A program made the translations under genes and the position numbers. From contig JASJYW010000026.1 in the NCBI GenBank assembly GCA_030386875.1, positions 8,698,246-8,762,245 on the forward strand: a stretch of DNA of 64,000 bases, given 5' to 3'. The notes under the pieces were generated by a model, which did no database searches, had not been told where the DNA came from, and was given only the letters and a program-made list of their open reading frames with translations. This document shows positions 34,060 through 44,051 of this stretch, piece after piece. This DNA comes from Morinoia aosen. Its lineage: Eukaryota; Arthropoda; Malacostraca; Amphipoda; Talitridae. Every line of letters begins with the position of its first letter. The first letter of the stretch is position 1.

Positions 34060-36410
34060 AATCAGACGAATTGAAGAGTGTTGGTGTAGAGAGAGGGAAG
34101 TTACCAGTGCCCGAGGGTAATTCCACAGCCCCCGTTACCAATGATGTGGTGGTATTGAAGCCAGATACTATGACTAAGTCGACCGAAATGGTGGATCCGC
34201 TATTTCCTTGTAAAAATAAGTTCGAATTACTAGGTGAGGAAGAACTTGATGTAGGTGCAAATTCTGAATTACCTGTAGAAGTTTGTTTGTCAGCGACGAT
34301 TATGAAAGAGGGTCGTTTGCGGAAAGAAAACGACGGTTTATTCTCATTGAGGCGTTCTAAGAAGCCTACAATTATTCTACGTCATGATACACGATTGATG
34401 AGCGCTCTGATTGACAGCGGAAGCGATAGGTGTCTAGTGAGTTACCGGAATTTAAAAGGCCTTAACGAGCGAATTAGGCCTAGTGCTTTGAGTATCAAGG
34501 GTGTAAATTCGAAAAGCCAGGTAACTGGCGAACTTGATCTTTGTATTACCCTGCCTAATAATAAAGAAATAAATACTAGCGCTTTAATGTTGAAAGATGG
34601 CGAATTTAACTATGATGTAATCCTTGGTAGGGATATTCTACAAGATGCCGTGATTAATTTTAAGGAAGGATTCATTGTTCTTGACGGAGTTAAAGTCCCG
34701 TTTCATGATGTGCAAGAATTGCACGGTCAAAGTAAAAGAGAGTTATTTTTAAATACTGTAAATAATCCAGAATGTCTGATGGCTGACATGCTTGCCAATA
34801 GGAGGCGTATAAAGAAATATCTGCTGAAGCAGAGGGAAACAAGAAATTCAAGCCAAGAAAATGGCGATAGGCGACGAAATGGCCTAGAGATAAATGCTGC
34901 AGAGCAGTGGGGTACCCCAGCGAAAAAAGAAAGTAAAGCTAAACAGCCAGCGAGTAAAGCGAGAAAAGTGAGAAAAACTAAAAGACGAGCGATAGTTGTT
35001 CACTGTGGTTCAGTGGAAATGCCAAGTAATTGTTTACGAGTAATTAATGGGTATGTCAAGAAGGCTAAACCCGGGAAGTATATAATGCATAAGAAAATTC
35101 TTGGTAATGGCATTTATGTGGCCGAAACAGTAGTGAATATAGGGTCGAATAGTTTTGTCCCTGTCATGCTTTTAAACGTCTCGGATGACGTAGTATACCT
35201 GAGTGAAAATAGCATGTTGAGTACTATTGAAGAAGTAGACGATATGGAAATAGCTCAAGAAATATATATGTCTACGGTACACGAAGCTGTGCATGAAGCA
35301 AATGTATGTGATGTCAACGGTACGGCGGATCTACCCAAAGTCGACAGTTGTTATGGTGGAAGCTTTAATACCATCACTGGTAAAGGCGTTGGGTTGAGAT
35401 CTAACCAAGCGGGGCATTGTTGTAACAATACTCGTGTTGACGAAGTAGGAATTAATGCACAGAAAAACGATGTACCAGAGGGAGGTAGGAGCGAAAGACG
35501 CCCTCTGACGAGTGACGACGTAATTTGTGACGACGATGACGTTAAACCTTTACTGATAAATTTATTGAATGATTTTAGAGACGTAATTACGTTAGAAGGC
35601 GAAACCATTGCCGTTACGAATGTCATGCGACATAAAATTGAATTGAAACCAAATGCTCCAGTCCTTAACATCCCACCCTATAGAATTCCACATAAATACC
35701 GAGAAGATTTGGTACAAGCGAATAAACAGATGTTGGATCAAGGTATTATTGAACCGTCCAGTTCGGACTATAACTTTCCTTTGATCATTGTGAAGAAGAA
35801 GTCGGGCGAGATTCGTCCAGTGATTGACTTCCGAGAGCTTAACAAAATAGTTATCAAAGAAAGTTATCCAATCCCAAGGATCGACGATATCCTTTACACC
35901 TTCGGTGGTAATAGCATTTTTTCGAGTCTTGATTTACGCTCGGCCTATCATCAGGTCGAGTTAGAAGAAAGTAGCCGAAAATTTACCGCGTTCAGTATCG
36001 GTTATGAGAAATTTCAGTTTAAAAGGCTGCCATTTGGGCTGACCTCGAGTCCCTCGGTTTTCCAACGGATAATTTCTTCTGTTCTTACAAATATCATCGG
36101 TAAACTTTGTTTCGTGTTCCTCGATGATATATCAGTTTTTTCAAAATCCATGAACCAACATCTGAAAGATTTTAATAGTGTTTTTGAGAAACTACGTAGT
36201 GGAAATCTCTCCCTTAAGCTTGAGAAATGTCAATTCCTAAAGAGCTCGATAGAGTATCTAGGTCACATAGTGTCGGCAGACGGCATTCGTTGCAAGGAAT
36301 CGGAGAACCTCCAAAAGTTTCCCGTTCCTCGAAACGTAAAGGAATTGCAAAGTTTTTTAGGTGTAGCAAACTATTTCCGGAGCCATATCCCTATGTTGGG
36401 CTCGATTTAG
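34053..36410 (+). pseudogene. pol: Gypsy pol part 1, copy 1: protease and reverse transcriptase
   Basis: The frame entered after the -1 shift. Retropepsin: ALIDSGSD with the catalytic Asp codon at 34413 (DSG variant of DTG), then YDVILGRDIL near 34609. A basic spacer (KARKVRKTKRR, near 34955) follows. Reverse transcriptase spans about 35660-36300: FSSLDLRSAYHQ with its Asp at 35931, LPFGLTSSPSVFQ, and FVFLDD with the Asp pair at 36123-36128, so all three catalytic Asp are kept. The frame stops at TAG 36408; copy 2 has a Ser codon there, so this nonsense change is private to copy 1. The next segment continues in the same frame. No initiation codon is expected because pol is made by frameshift. 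Confidence 0.92.
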
Positions 36411-37370
36411 TATCCGCTTTATCAGTTATTGCGAAAAAACGTTGAGTTTATCTGGAAACCTGAGTGTCAAAAAGCTTTTGAAAAAATTAAATCTGTTTTG
36501 ACATCAGATACCGTTTTACGGCATCCTGATTTTACTAAGCCTTTCCATGTATTTACAGATGCTTCTAATTTTGGAATAGCAGCAGTGCTTTTACAGCACG
36601 GAAACGATTCAACTAAATCAATGAATCCGATAGCGTACTACAGTAAAAGTTTGAACTCGACCCAAAAGAGATATAGCACGACTAAAAAAGAATTCTTCGC
36701 GATCGTAAGTGCGCTTAAAGCTTTCAAATATCTCATTCTTGGATATCCAATAAATCTGTATACAGATCACAAACCGTTACAGCCCTTGTTTTTCAAAAAG
36801 CTTCCTGACGACTCAGCTATGGCACGCTGGTGTTTAACAGTTCAATCGTTCGATCCAGTAGTAAAATATTTCCCCGGTAAGCAAAATATCATTGCGGATT
36901 GTCTAAGCCGATTACCTGAGCAATTGACTATTTCCGATCTTGAAGAGAGTTCTGAGTTCAATGAGGTCGACGCTTTCCCAGTGACGACACGACGTGGAGC
37001 ACAGAACTCAGACGTAGACAAAACAGACGCGACGCACTCTAATCATGTGGCGCCAGCGGCGGCTGCGCCCGCTCAGCTCACTGACTACGTTCCTGAATTG
37101 AAAGATGTATCTTGGACTCTTGACGAATTTCGAACTGAGCAACAGCTAGACCCATTCTGTTCTGAAGTAAAGGACGCCTTACTAAACGGAAGTGCATCTA
37201 CGATCCCTGACTTACAAAAATACTTAATTTTGAACGACATACTTTACAGACGAAGACAGATAGATTCAAGGACAAGCACTATTCTCACTTCTGTGATGCC
37301 GACATCATTAATGAACAAGGCGGTGCTCAGTATACACTCCTTGTATCACACTGACGCCACGCATACATAG
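36411..37370 (+). pseudogene. pol: Gypsy pol part 2, copy 1: RNase H and start of integrase
   Basis: Same frame as the RT segment. RNase H: FTDAS with the Asp at 36558, KEFFAIVSALKAFKYLILG and TDHKPLQPLF. The end of the domain carries the usual GKQNIIADCLSRLP tether. After an Ala/Pro-rich linker the HHCC zinc domain of integrase begins (histidines in IHSLYH near 37340). TAG at 37368-37370 cuts the frame inside this zinc domain; copy 2 has the same stop, so the lesion predates the duplication. A removed polyprotein start is not implied, since the frame is continuous apart from stops. Confidence 0.9.
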
Positions 37371-38339
37371 TTTAAATTTAAATTGCGTTACTTTCATTTA
37401 TTAGAGAAAACTATCATTCGTAATTTTGTCAAAATGTGTGATGTTTGTAAAATTCTTAAAGCTAGTAGTACCGTACCTATTAAGATTTTGGACGCACCAA
37501 TTGCTAAAGAACCTTTCGAGGGGGTTTCGATGGATTTCCTAGGACCTTTGCCAATTACGGGCCAACAGAATAAGTATATTTTAATCGTAATCGACTTATT
37601 TTCTCGATATTGTAAGCTTTACGCCACAGCAGATCGCTTAGCAGAAACAGTTGTCTCTTGTCTAGATGACTGCTTCTCGACCTTCGGGTATCCTAAAACG
37701 CTTTTTAGCGACCAAGCTTTAGAATTTATATCTGCGGCAGTTAAAAAATTTACTCAAATTCATTCAATTGCGAAAAAAGAAGTTCTACCGTGGAGCCCAC
37801 ACAGTAACGCTATTGTGGAGCGTAACAACCGTAAAATAACTAATTTACTGAAATTATATATTAACTCTTTAGTTCACACAGAGTGGGATCAATGTCTCAA
37901 CATAACAGAGAACGCTATAAACAATGCGTTGAATACTACGTTGGGGGATACACCCTCGTATATCATTTTCAATCGAGATACATGTCCGAATTTTAGCGCT
38001 GAAAATTTCGAAACCAATTACAGTTACGACACCGACGTGGATATCGTAAAATCGCGAGCTAAAGAAGCAGCCCGCATTGTTGAAAACGTTCGAGCTGTGA
38101 TAATTGATAATACCAGTGACAGAACAATGTACCACAACGTTCGCCGCAAAAATAAAAATTTCGAACTCGGTGACAGAGTATTATTGCGCAATCATCTTCG
38201 GAAGCATAAATTAGATATTTCATGGAGAGGTCCGGGAATCATTACAAAAATTAACCGAAATTACGTAGAATTGAAAATTGGTAATAAAACATATAAAAGC
38301 AATAAGAACCATGTATTACCTTTACGGAAAAAGTGTTGA
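37371..38339 (+). pseudogene. pol: Gypsy pol part 3, copy 1: integrase core and C-terminus
   Basis: Continues the pol frame. CDVC near 37440 supplies the two Cys of the HHCC zinc domain. Catalytic core: Asp 37593 (VIDLFSRY), Asp 37710 (FSDQALEF) and Glu 37818 (IVERNNR). The last two are 35 residues apart, a textbook DD35E integrase. MDFLGPLP precedes the first Asp. The C-terminal part has a DRVLLR...SWRGPG stretch resembling the DNA-binding SH3-like region, and ends LPLRKKC before TGA. I see no chromodomain. All three catalytic residues are intact, but the preceding stops prevent a full polyprotein. Confidence 0.92.
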
Positions 38340-38550
38340 TTAAAAAATGCATGACTTACGACTGACTGCGTTACAATGTTTGTGATATTATTTTTGTGTG
38401 TTGCCGTATTTCTATTCTCAGTTTATACTTCGATGTTTACTTTTATGTATCATTCTACTTGGAATTCTCTTTATATTACTGTATGTATTTGCTTTTATTT
38501 TTAGTTGTTTTGATGTACCATAGTTTCTACGTCCGTGATTGAGGATGTAA

Positions 38551-38567
38551 CGCATTTTATTTTACAG
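38551..38567 (+). promoter_or_regulatory. Candidate 3' splice acceptor 1 (cgcattttattttacag)
   Basis: A T-rich tract followed by CAG at 38565-38567 fits a metazoan splice acceptor. It lies 311 bp before the ATG of ORF3. The same bases are at 50766-50768 in copy 2. No donor was established. Confidence 0.35.
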
Positions 38568-38830
38568 CCAAGGTTTGCATCTGCGCAATGTCTTGCAAGA
38601 TTCAATAACCACCATGTGTTTACTAACGCGGCACCTCCTGGCTGTGGGAGTGGAGTGCTGGCGCCCGATTTGTTATTGCAATAGCTGAGCAGCTGCCGAG
38701 TCAGTGTGAGATCTGAGCCGTGCGGACATGCCGTTTGCTTCTTCCTTTGCGGATGTCCCTTTCAATTACTTGCTTTTATGACCATTGATTTCCTATTTTT
38801 TAAATTATGCGGCCATGTTAATCGACCTGT

Positions 38831-38847
38831 ATATGTTTCAATTTCAG
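38831..38847 (+). promoter_or_regulatory. Candidate 3' splice acceptor 2, 31 bases before ORF3
   Basis: The run tttcaatttcag ends at 38847 and ORF3 starts at 38879, the spacing expected for a spliced subgenomic mRNA. Kept in copy 2 (AG at 51047-51048). Confidence 0.4.
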
Positions 38848-38878
38848 AACGAAGACGCTTCCTTCCCTGTCGTTCGCG

Positions 38879-39196
38879 ATGGGAAACCGTCTGACGCATA
38901 TCAGCGTGGAGGCGCTTACGAATGCCTTGGAAGAACATCAGGGCAGGGTGTCGGAGGATTGGTTGCGTGTAAATGCGCTAGTCGACATCCTCCCAGACCG
39001 GGTGTCGGATCTAGGTCTCCTTTTTATCTTTCCTATCACCTTGGCATTAGGTGTTTCTTTCTTCTATCTGCGACGAGAAATAAACCTGTTGGCGGAGCGT
39101 TTACGCTCTGAGGATGCGGTTCTGCGACGACAACAGCTGCGGTCCAGCAATGCTGACAAGCAGTTGCGCCAACTGCAGGCCAGTAACGAAGTATAA
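38879..39196 (+). CDS. Third ORF of Gypsy copy 1: small membrane-segment protein of unknown function
   Basis: 105 codons, ATG with G at -3 and +4, stop TAA. Residues 1-44 are polar with a possible amphipathic helix. Residues 45-64 form one hydrophobic segment (LGLLFIFPITLALGVSFFYL), and 65-105 are Arg/Gln/Leu-rich with helix or coiled-coil character. The N-terminus MGNRLT fits the N-myristoylation pattern (Gly2, Thr6), which is only suggestive. The position after pol is where envelope genes sit in some Gypsy elements, but this is far too short for an envelope and has no signal peptide, glycosylation or cleavage signature, so I do not call it env. The protein is identical in copy 2 (one synonymous change), whereas gag and pol are broken. 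Confidence 0.55.
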   Translation: MGNRLTHISVEALTNALEEHQGRVSEDWLRVNALVDILPDRVSDLGLLFIFPITLALGVSFFYLRREINLLAERLRSEDAVLRRQQLRSSNADKQLRQLQASNEV

Positions 39197-40301
39197 GAGT
39201 TAGTGCAGCGTGTGTTTTTGACAGCGGTGGAAATTGGCAATTTTGCGGGTCGCCTAGGGTGCGTTAATAACTCATAAGCGGATGTTCTAGTATTTACTTT
39301 TAATATTTACTCAGGAATGAGTCCTAACTATTTTTCAACATTTATGTGTTTAGTATCTACTTTTACCTTGTTCGCGATGATGATCGAGAAGAATACAATG
39401 TTCAGGTATATAATTATGAATTATTTCGTTTTTGTTTAAATAATACAATATTTGTATGAAAGTGCATATTTATGCGAATATTTTTTTTAACTTTAATTGA
39501 GACACATTGCGTTATTATTTTGATGCGTGTGTACTATTATTTTTTTAACGTGATATTGTTTTGCCTAAATTTCATGGCGGGTTCGATATCATTGTACGTG
39601 GTATATAGGTGCGGTGTTTCATTATTTTTTGGGTTGGATAATAAATAAAAAAATTTTTTCCGTTCATTTTTCAAAGGTGGATTGTTTTTACGAACTTTTT
39701 ATTACGATCTAACTTCACCTAATGTCAGCGAGTATTGATCGTGATGTTCATCTTCTACGTTGATTTTGGTGTTTTTGTTTTCATATATACCTTACGTGTT
39801 TGGAGCGGAAAGTAAGTTAAATCCTGGTTGCTAAAACCGTGGAGTTTTTCCTTTTTTCCTCATTTTTTAATGTTGTTTCTCGTTTTACGGAAGGCATATT
39901 TTTCTCTTACGATTTTTGTCAACTATACTTCGACGCGTTTTAATGTTCCTTAGTGAAGGTTTTCTGTTGCCAGCAAAAAAATTTTTTTTTGTTATTTGGT
40001 TCTTGTACTGTTCGTGGGCGAATTATTGTTTCAATTTTTTTTACATTCTATATGTGTATTTGAGCAGCGGCTCTTACCATGTTCTTTTGGTGGTGGGGGT
40101 ATTGGTGATTTTACTTTGCGATGCCTTGTCGAATTTAATTTGATGCGTTTGTTTTTACTGTTACTGGTAGTTGTTTTGCCACAAAAGAGTAATTTTCATA
40201 TTGGGTTTACTTACTAGGATGCCTTTAGCTTCTTGTGTTGATTTTTCAAGTTACAATTATTAACTTGAGTGTTTTCTTTCGTGATTGGTAATAAAACAGG
40301 C
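39197..40301 (+). other. AT-rich 3' noncoding tail of Gypsy copy 1
   Basis: About 1.1 kb of T-rich sequence. Short open frames are low-complexity Phe/Leu strings without support. AATAAA occurs at 39640-39645 and 40290-40295; as the LTR itself has none, one of these could serve poly(A) formation, but both lie upstream of the LTR. A 15-bp exact match to the satellite (gaaagtgcatattta) is at 39458-39472, in a patch missing from copy 2. Confidence 0.6.
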
Positions 40302-40315
40302 GTGGGGGGAAGGTG
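40302..40315 (+). other. Polypurine tract of Gypsy copy 1
   Basis: GTGGGGGGAAGGTG immediately before the 3' LTR, the expected primer for plus-strand DNA synthesis. Same in copy 2. Confidence 0.75.
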
Positions 40316-40534
40316 TGTGCCGTCGCGGTTGCGCACTTTCTCGTACACATGTTCGTATGTATGGTAATGCTCCGCCTGGGCGCGGTCTTGCCGCAGTGCG
40401 CATGCTTACTCAGCAATTTGACAGTATATATACTACGTGTGCGGCGTCTAGATGCGCATTTGGATGTCTGTAACCCCTGCACCAAGTACACTCGAAAGAT
40501 CTACTCGTCTTTGCTCTACCCTTCGGACCTTACA
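40316..40534 (+). repeat. 3' LTR of Gypsy copy 1 (219 bp)
   Basis: TGTGCCG...CTTACA. Carries A at 40408 and T at 40453, as in the 3' LTR of copy 2 and unlike both 5' LTRs. Private changes are a one-base loss (ctcgtac) and TATATATA in place of the TATA box. Confidence 0.95.
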
Positions 40535-40538
40535 CTGT
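40535..40538. other. Target-site duplication, right (CTGT), Gypsy copy 1
   Basis: Matches 26545-26548; the satellite continues in phase with ttcccgtgg. Confidence 0.9.
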
Positions 40539-43394
40539 TTCCCGTGGCGACATAGGCGGAAAGTGCATATTTAGCCGATTCCATGGTCGACAGAGCTAAA
40601 ATGCGTGTTTTGGGCCATTCCTAGGCCGAATGCGGTGAAAATCACGTCGTTTGCTGTTTCCCGTGGCGACATAGGCGGAAAGTGCATATTTAGCCGATTC
40701 CCCGGTCGACAGAGCTAAAATGCGTGTTTCGGGCCATTCCTAGAACGAATGCGGTGAAAATCACGTCGTTTGCTGTTTCCCGTGGCGACATAGGCGGAAA
40801 GTGCATATTTAACCGTTTACCACGGTCGACAGAGCTAAAATGCGTGTTTTGGGCCATTCCTAGGCCGAATGCGGTGAAAATCACGTCGTTTGCTGTTTCC
40901 TGTGGCGACATAGGCGGAAAGTGCATATTTAGCCGATTCAACGGTCGACAGAGCTAAAATGCGTGTTTTGGGCCATTCCTAGGCCGAATGCGGTGAAAAT
41001 CACGTCGTTTGCTGTTTCCCGTGGCGACATAGGCGGAAAGTGCTTATTTAGCCGTTTCCACGGTCGACAGAGCTAAAATGCGTGTTTTGGGCCATTCCTA
41101 GGCCGAATTCGGTGAAAATCACGTCGTTTGCTGTTTCCCGTGGCGACATAGGCGGAAAGTGCATGTTTTGCCGATTCCACGTTCGACAGAGCTAAATTGC
41201 GTGTTTTGGGCCATTCCTAGGCCGAATGCGGTGAAAATCACGTCGTTTGCTGTTTCCCGCGGCGACATAGGCGGAAAGTGCACATTTAGCCGATTCCACG
41301 GTCGACAGAGCTAAAATGCGTGTTTTTGGCCATTCCTAGGCCGAATGCGGTGAAAATCACGTCGTTTGCTGTTTCCCGTGGCGACATAGGCGGAAAGTGC
41401 ATATTTAGCCGATTCCAACTTCGACAGAGCTAAAATGCGTGTTTTGGGCCATTCCTAGGCTGAATGCGGTGAAAATCACGTCGTTTGCTGTTTCCCGTGG
41501 CGACATAGGCGGAAAGTGCATATATAGCCGATTCCACGGTCGACAGAGCTAAAATGCGTGTTTTGGGCCATTCCTAGGCCGAATGCGGGTAAAATCACGT
41601 CGTTTGCTGTTTCCCGTGGCGACATAGGCGGAAAATGCATATTTCGCCGATCCCACGGTCGACAGAGCTAAAATGCGTGTTTTGGGCCATTCCTAGGCCG
41701 AATGCGGTGAAAATCACGTCGTTTGCTGTTTCCCGTGGCGACATAGGCGGAAAGTGCATATATAGCCGATTCCACGGTCGACAGAGCTAAAATGCGTGTT
41801 TTTGGCCATTCCTAGGCCGAACCCGGTGAAAATCACGTCGTTTGCTGTTTCCCATGGCGACATAGGCGGAAAGTGCATATTTAGCCGATTCCACGGTCGA
41901 CAGAGCTAAAATGCGTGTTTTGGGCCATTCCTAGGCCGAATGCGGTGAAAATCACGTCGTTTGCTGTTTCCCGTGGCGACATAGGCGGAAAGTGCATATT
42001 TAGCCGATTCCGCGGTCGACAGAGCTAAAATGCGTGTTTTATGCCATTCCTAGGCCGAATGCGGTGAAAATCACGTCGTTTGCTGTTTCCCGTGGCGACA
42101 TAGGCGGAAAGTGCATATTTAGCCGATTCCACGGTCGACAGAGCTAAAATGCGTGTTTTGGGCCATTCCTAGGCCGAATGCGGTGAAAATCACGTCGTTG
42201 GCTGTTTCCCGTGGCGACGTAGGCGGAAAGTGCATATCTAGCCGTTTCCACGGTCGACAGAGCTAAAATGCGTGTTTTGGGCCATTCCTAGGCCGAATGC
42301 GGTGAAAATCACATCGTTTGCTGTTTCCCGTGGCGACATAGGCGGAAAGTGCATATTTAGCCGATTCCACGGTCGACAGAGCTAAAATGCCTGTTTCGGG
42401 CCATTCCTAGGCCGAATGCGGTGAAAATCACGTCGTTTGCTGTTTCCCGTGGCGACATAGGCGGAAAGTGCATATTTAGCCGATTCCACGGTCGACAGAG
42501 CTAAAATGCGTGTTGTGGGCCATTCCTAGGCCGAATGCGGAGAAAATCACGTCGTTTGCTGTTTCCCGTGGCGACATAGGCGGAAAGTGCATATATAGCC
42601 GATTCCACTGTCGACAGAGCTAAAATGCGTGTTTTGGGCCATTCCTAGGCCGAATGCGGTGAAAATCACATCGTTTGCTGTTTCCCGTGACGACATAGGC
42701 GGAAAGTGCATATTTAGCCGATTCCACGGTCGACAGGGCTAAAATGCGTGTTTTGGGCCATTCCTAGGCCGAATGCGGAGAAAATCACGTCGTTTGCTGT
42801 TTCCCGTGGCGACATAGGCGGAAAGTGCATATATAGCCGATTCCACTGTCGACAGAGCTAAAATGCGTGTTTTGGGCCATTCCTAGGCCGAATGCGGTGA
42901 AAATCACGTCGTTTGCTGTTTCCCGTGACGACATAGGCGGAAAGTGCATATTAGCCGATTCCACGGTCGACAGGGCTAAAATGCGTGTTTTGGGCCATTC
43001 CTAGGCCGAATGCGGTGAAAATCACGTCGTTTGCTGTTTCCCGTGGCGACATAGGGGGAAAGTGCATATTTAGCCGATTCCACGGTCGACAGGGCTAAAA
43101 TGCGTGTTTTGGGCCATTCCTAGGCCGAATGCGGTGAAAATCACGTCGTTTGCAGTTTCCCGTGGCGACATAGGCGGAAAGTGCATATTTAGCCGATTCC
43201 ACGGTCGACAGAGCTAAAATGCGTGTTTTGGGCCATTCCTAGGCCGAATGCGGTGAAAATCACGTCGTGTGCTGTTTCCCGTGGCGACATAGGCGGAAAG
43301 TGCATATTTAGCCGATTCCACGGTCGACAGTGCTAAAATGCGTGTTTTGGGCCATTCCTAGGCCGAATGCGGTGAAAATCACGTCGTTTGCTGT
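40535..43394. repeat. 119-bp satellite array, block 3 (24 monomers) between the two Gypsy copies
   Basis: Carries, in order, variants of the 14.9-17 kb and 54.2-56 kb stretches: ccccggtc, tttcgggcc, gtttacc, tcctgtgg, gattcaacgg, ccgaattcgg, aaattgcg, cccgcgg, aggctgaatg, gggtaaaatc and gcatatctagccgtttcc. It then shows the gttgtgggcc/ggagaaaatc/cactgtc group seen near 18.1 and 24.8 kb. It begins and ends at the CTGT of the monomer, so it is exactly a whole number of monomers. No gene. Confidence 0.97.
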
Positions 43395-43594
43395 TTCTCT
43401 CTGTACACATGTTAGTATGTATGGTAATGCTCCGCCTGGGCGCGGTCTTGCCGCAGTGCGCATGCTTTCTCAGCAATTTGACAGTATAAATACTACGTGT
43501 GCGGCGTCTAGAGGCGCATTTGGATGTCTGTAACCCCTGCACCAAGTACACTCGAAAGATCTACTCGTCTTTGCTCTACCCTTCGGACCTTACA
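43395..43594 (+). repeat. 5' LTR of Gypsy copy 2, first ~22 bp missing (200 bp)
   Basis: The satellite reads tttgctgt and the LTR resumes at ttctctctgtacac. About 22 bp of the LTR start is gone and one CT is added. The satellite stops at the same CTGT used by copy 1, so this looks like a small deletion at the original joint rather than a new insertion. Keeps T at 43468 and G at 43513, the 5'-type bases. Confidence 0.9.
43485..43492 (+). promoter_or_regulatory. TATA-like box in 5' LTR of copy 2 (tataaata)
   Basis: Equivalent to 26659-26666 and unchanged. The LTR upstream of it has lost about 22 bp, which may remove promoter elements. Confidence 0.45.
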
Positions 43595-43823
43595 CTGGTG
43601 GCCATTTTTGTATCGGACCCACGAAGTGTTATACTTGATACTTGTGAAGTGCAGGAGGTTCAGTGCCTTCTGTGATGAAGGAAGGCTGAAGTAACGTCTG
43701 GAGATTCGACGGTGATCCTGTGTAGATCGTGTGTCTACGGAAAGTCTCGTGATTTCTACGGGTGGAATCTGCGCATCGTATCGTGGGAAGTGCATCAATT
43801 TGTCCGACAACGACAGTATTATT

Positions 43824-44051
43824 ATGGACAAAGGATCAGTAACAGGAAGAGAAGTCCAGGAAGCCCCGGAAGAATATAATAACATATTTCGGATTGTGGT
43901 GCGACGTGTTCCGGAAGAGCGTCTGAAAAATACTTACAAGTTGGAGTTCGAAGTTCCTCTTGGAGAGACTTATACCGTGCGTTTTGACTTGGAAAAGGAC
44001 GGCGACCACTGCAACGTGCAGCTCTGCGTGAATTACCATCGGAAGGAGTGA
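43824..44051 (+). CDS. Leader ORF of Gypsy copy 2: 75-aa protein of unknown function
   Basis: ATG 43824 in a good context (A at -3, G at +4), TGA at 44049-44051, between the 5' LTR and gag. The frame is open further upstream (from about 43731) but without an ATG. The product starts with an acidic stretch (residues 9-20), followed by alternating charged and hydrophobic residues that look like short beta strands (IFRIVVRRV, YKLEFEV, YTVRFDLE, NVQLCVNY). It has two Cys and no membrane segment. I recognise no family. The copy 1 counterpart is disrupted. It could be an accessory protein, a regulatory upstream ORF that affects gag translation, or chance. Confidence 0.45.
   Translation: MDKGSVTGREVQEAPEEYNNIFRIVVRRVPEERLKNTYKLEFEVPLGETYTVRFDLEKDGDHCNVQLCVNYHRKE

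Larger units (their letters stand above)
38340..38878 (+). other. Gypsy copy 1 region between pol and ORF3, with splice acceptors
   Basis: About 540 bp with no supported ORF of its own (a 16-codon ATG frame near 38728 is too short to judge). It contains two good candidate 3' splice sites, annotated separately, so it may act as an intron end or leader for a spliced mRNA of ORF3. Confidence 0.5.
26549..40534 (+). mobile_element. Ty3/Gypsy-type LTR retrotransposon, copy 1 (degenerate, with nested insertion)
   Basis: Full-length element bounded by LTRs 26549-26768 and 40316-40534 and by CTGT target duplications. Order: LTR, leader with small ORF, gag, -1 frameshift site, pol (protease, RT, RNase H, integrase), small third ORF, AT-rich tail, polypurine tract, LTR. 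Without the 4608 bp of nested element and its duplication it is about 9.38 kb. It is inactive: the leader ORF is split and has a stop, gag has two in-frame stops, and pol has stops at 36408 and 37368. Only the 36408 stop, the leader damage and the nested insertion are private to this copy. The order protease-RT-RNase H-integrase places it in Ty3/Gypsy rather than Copia; I do not assign a clade. Confidence 0.95.

Noticed and set aside
38879-39196. Calling ORF3 an envelope gene
   Set aside because: Only 105 residues, no signal peptide, no cleavage site, no glycosylation pattern, single internal membrane segment.
39916-40217. Phe/Leu/Val-rich frames in the Gypsy tail
   Set aside because: Expected from T-rich sequence; no start context, motif or conservation beyond the duplication.
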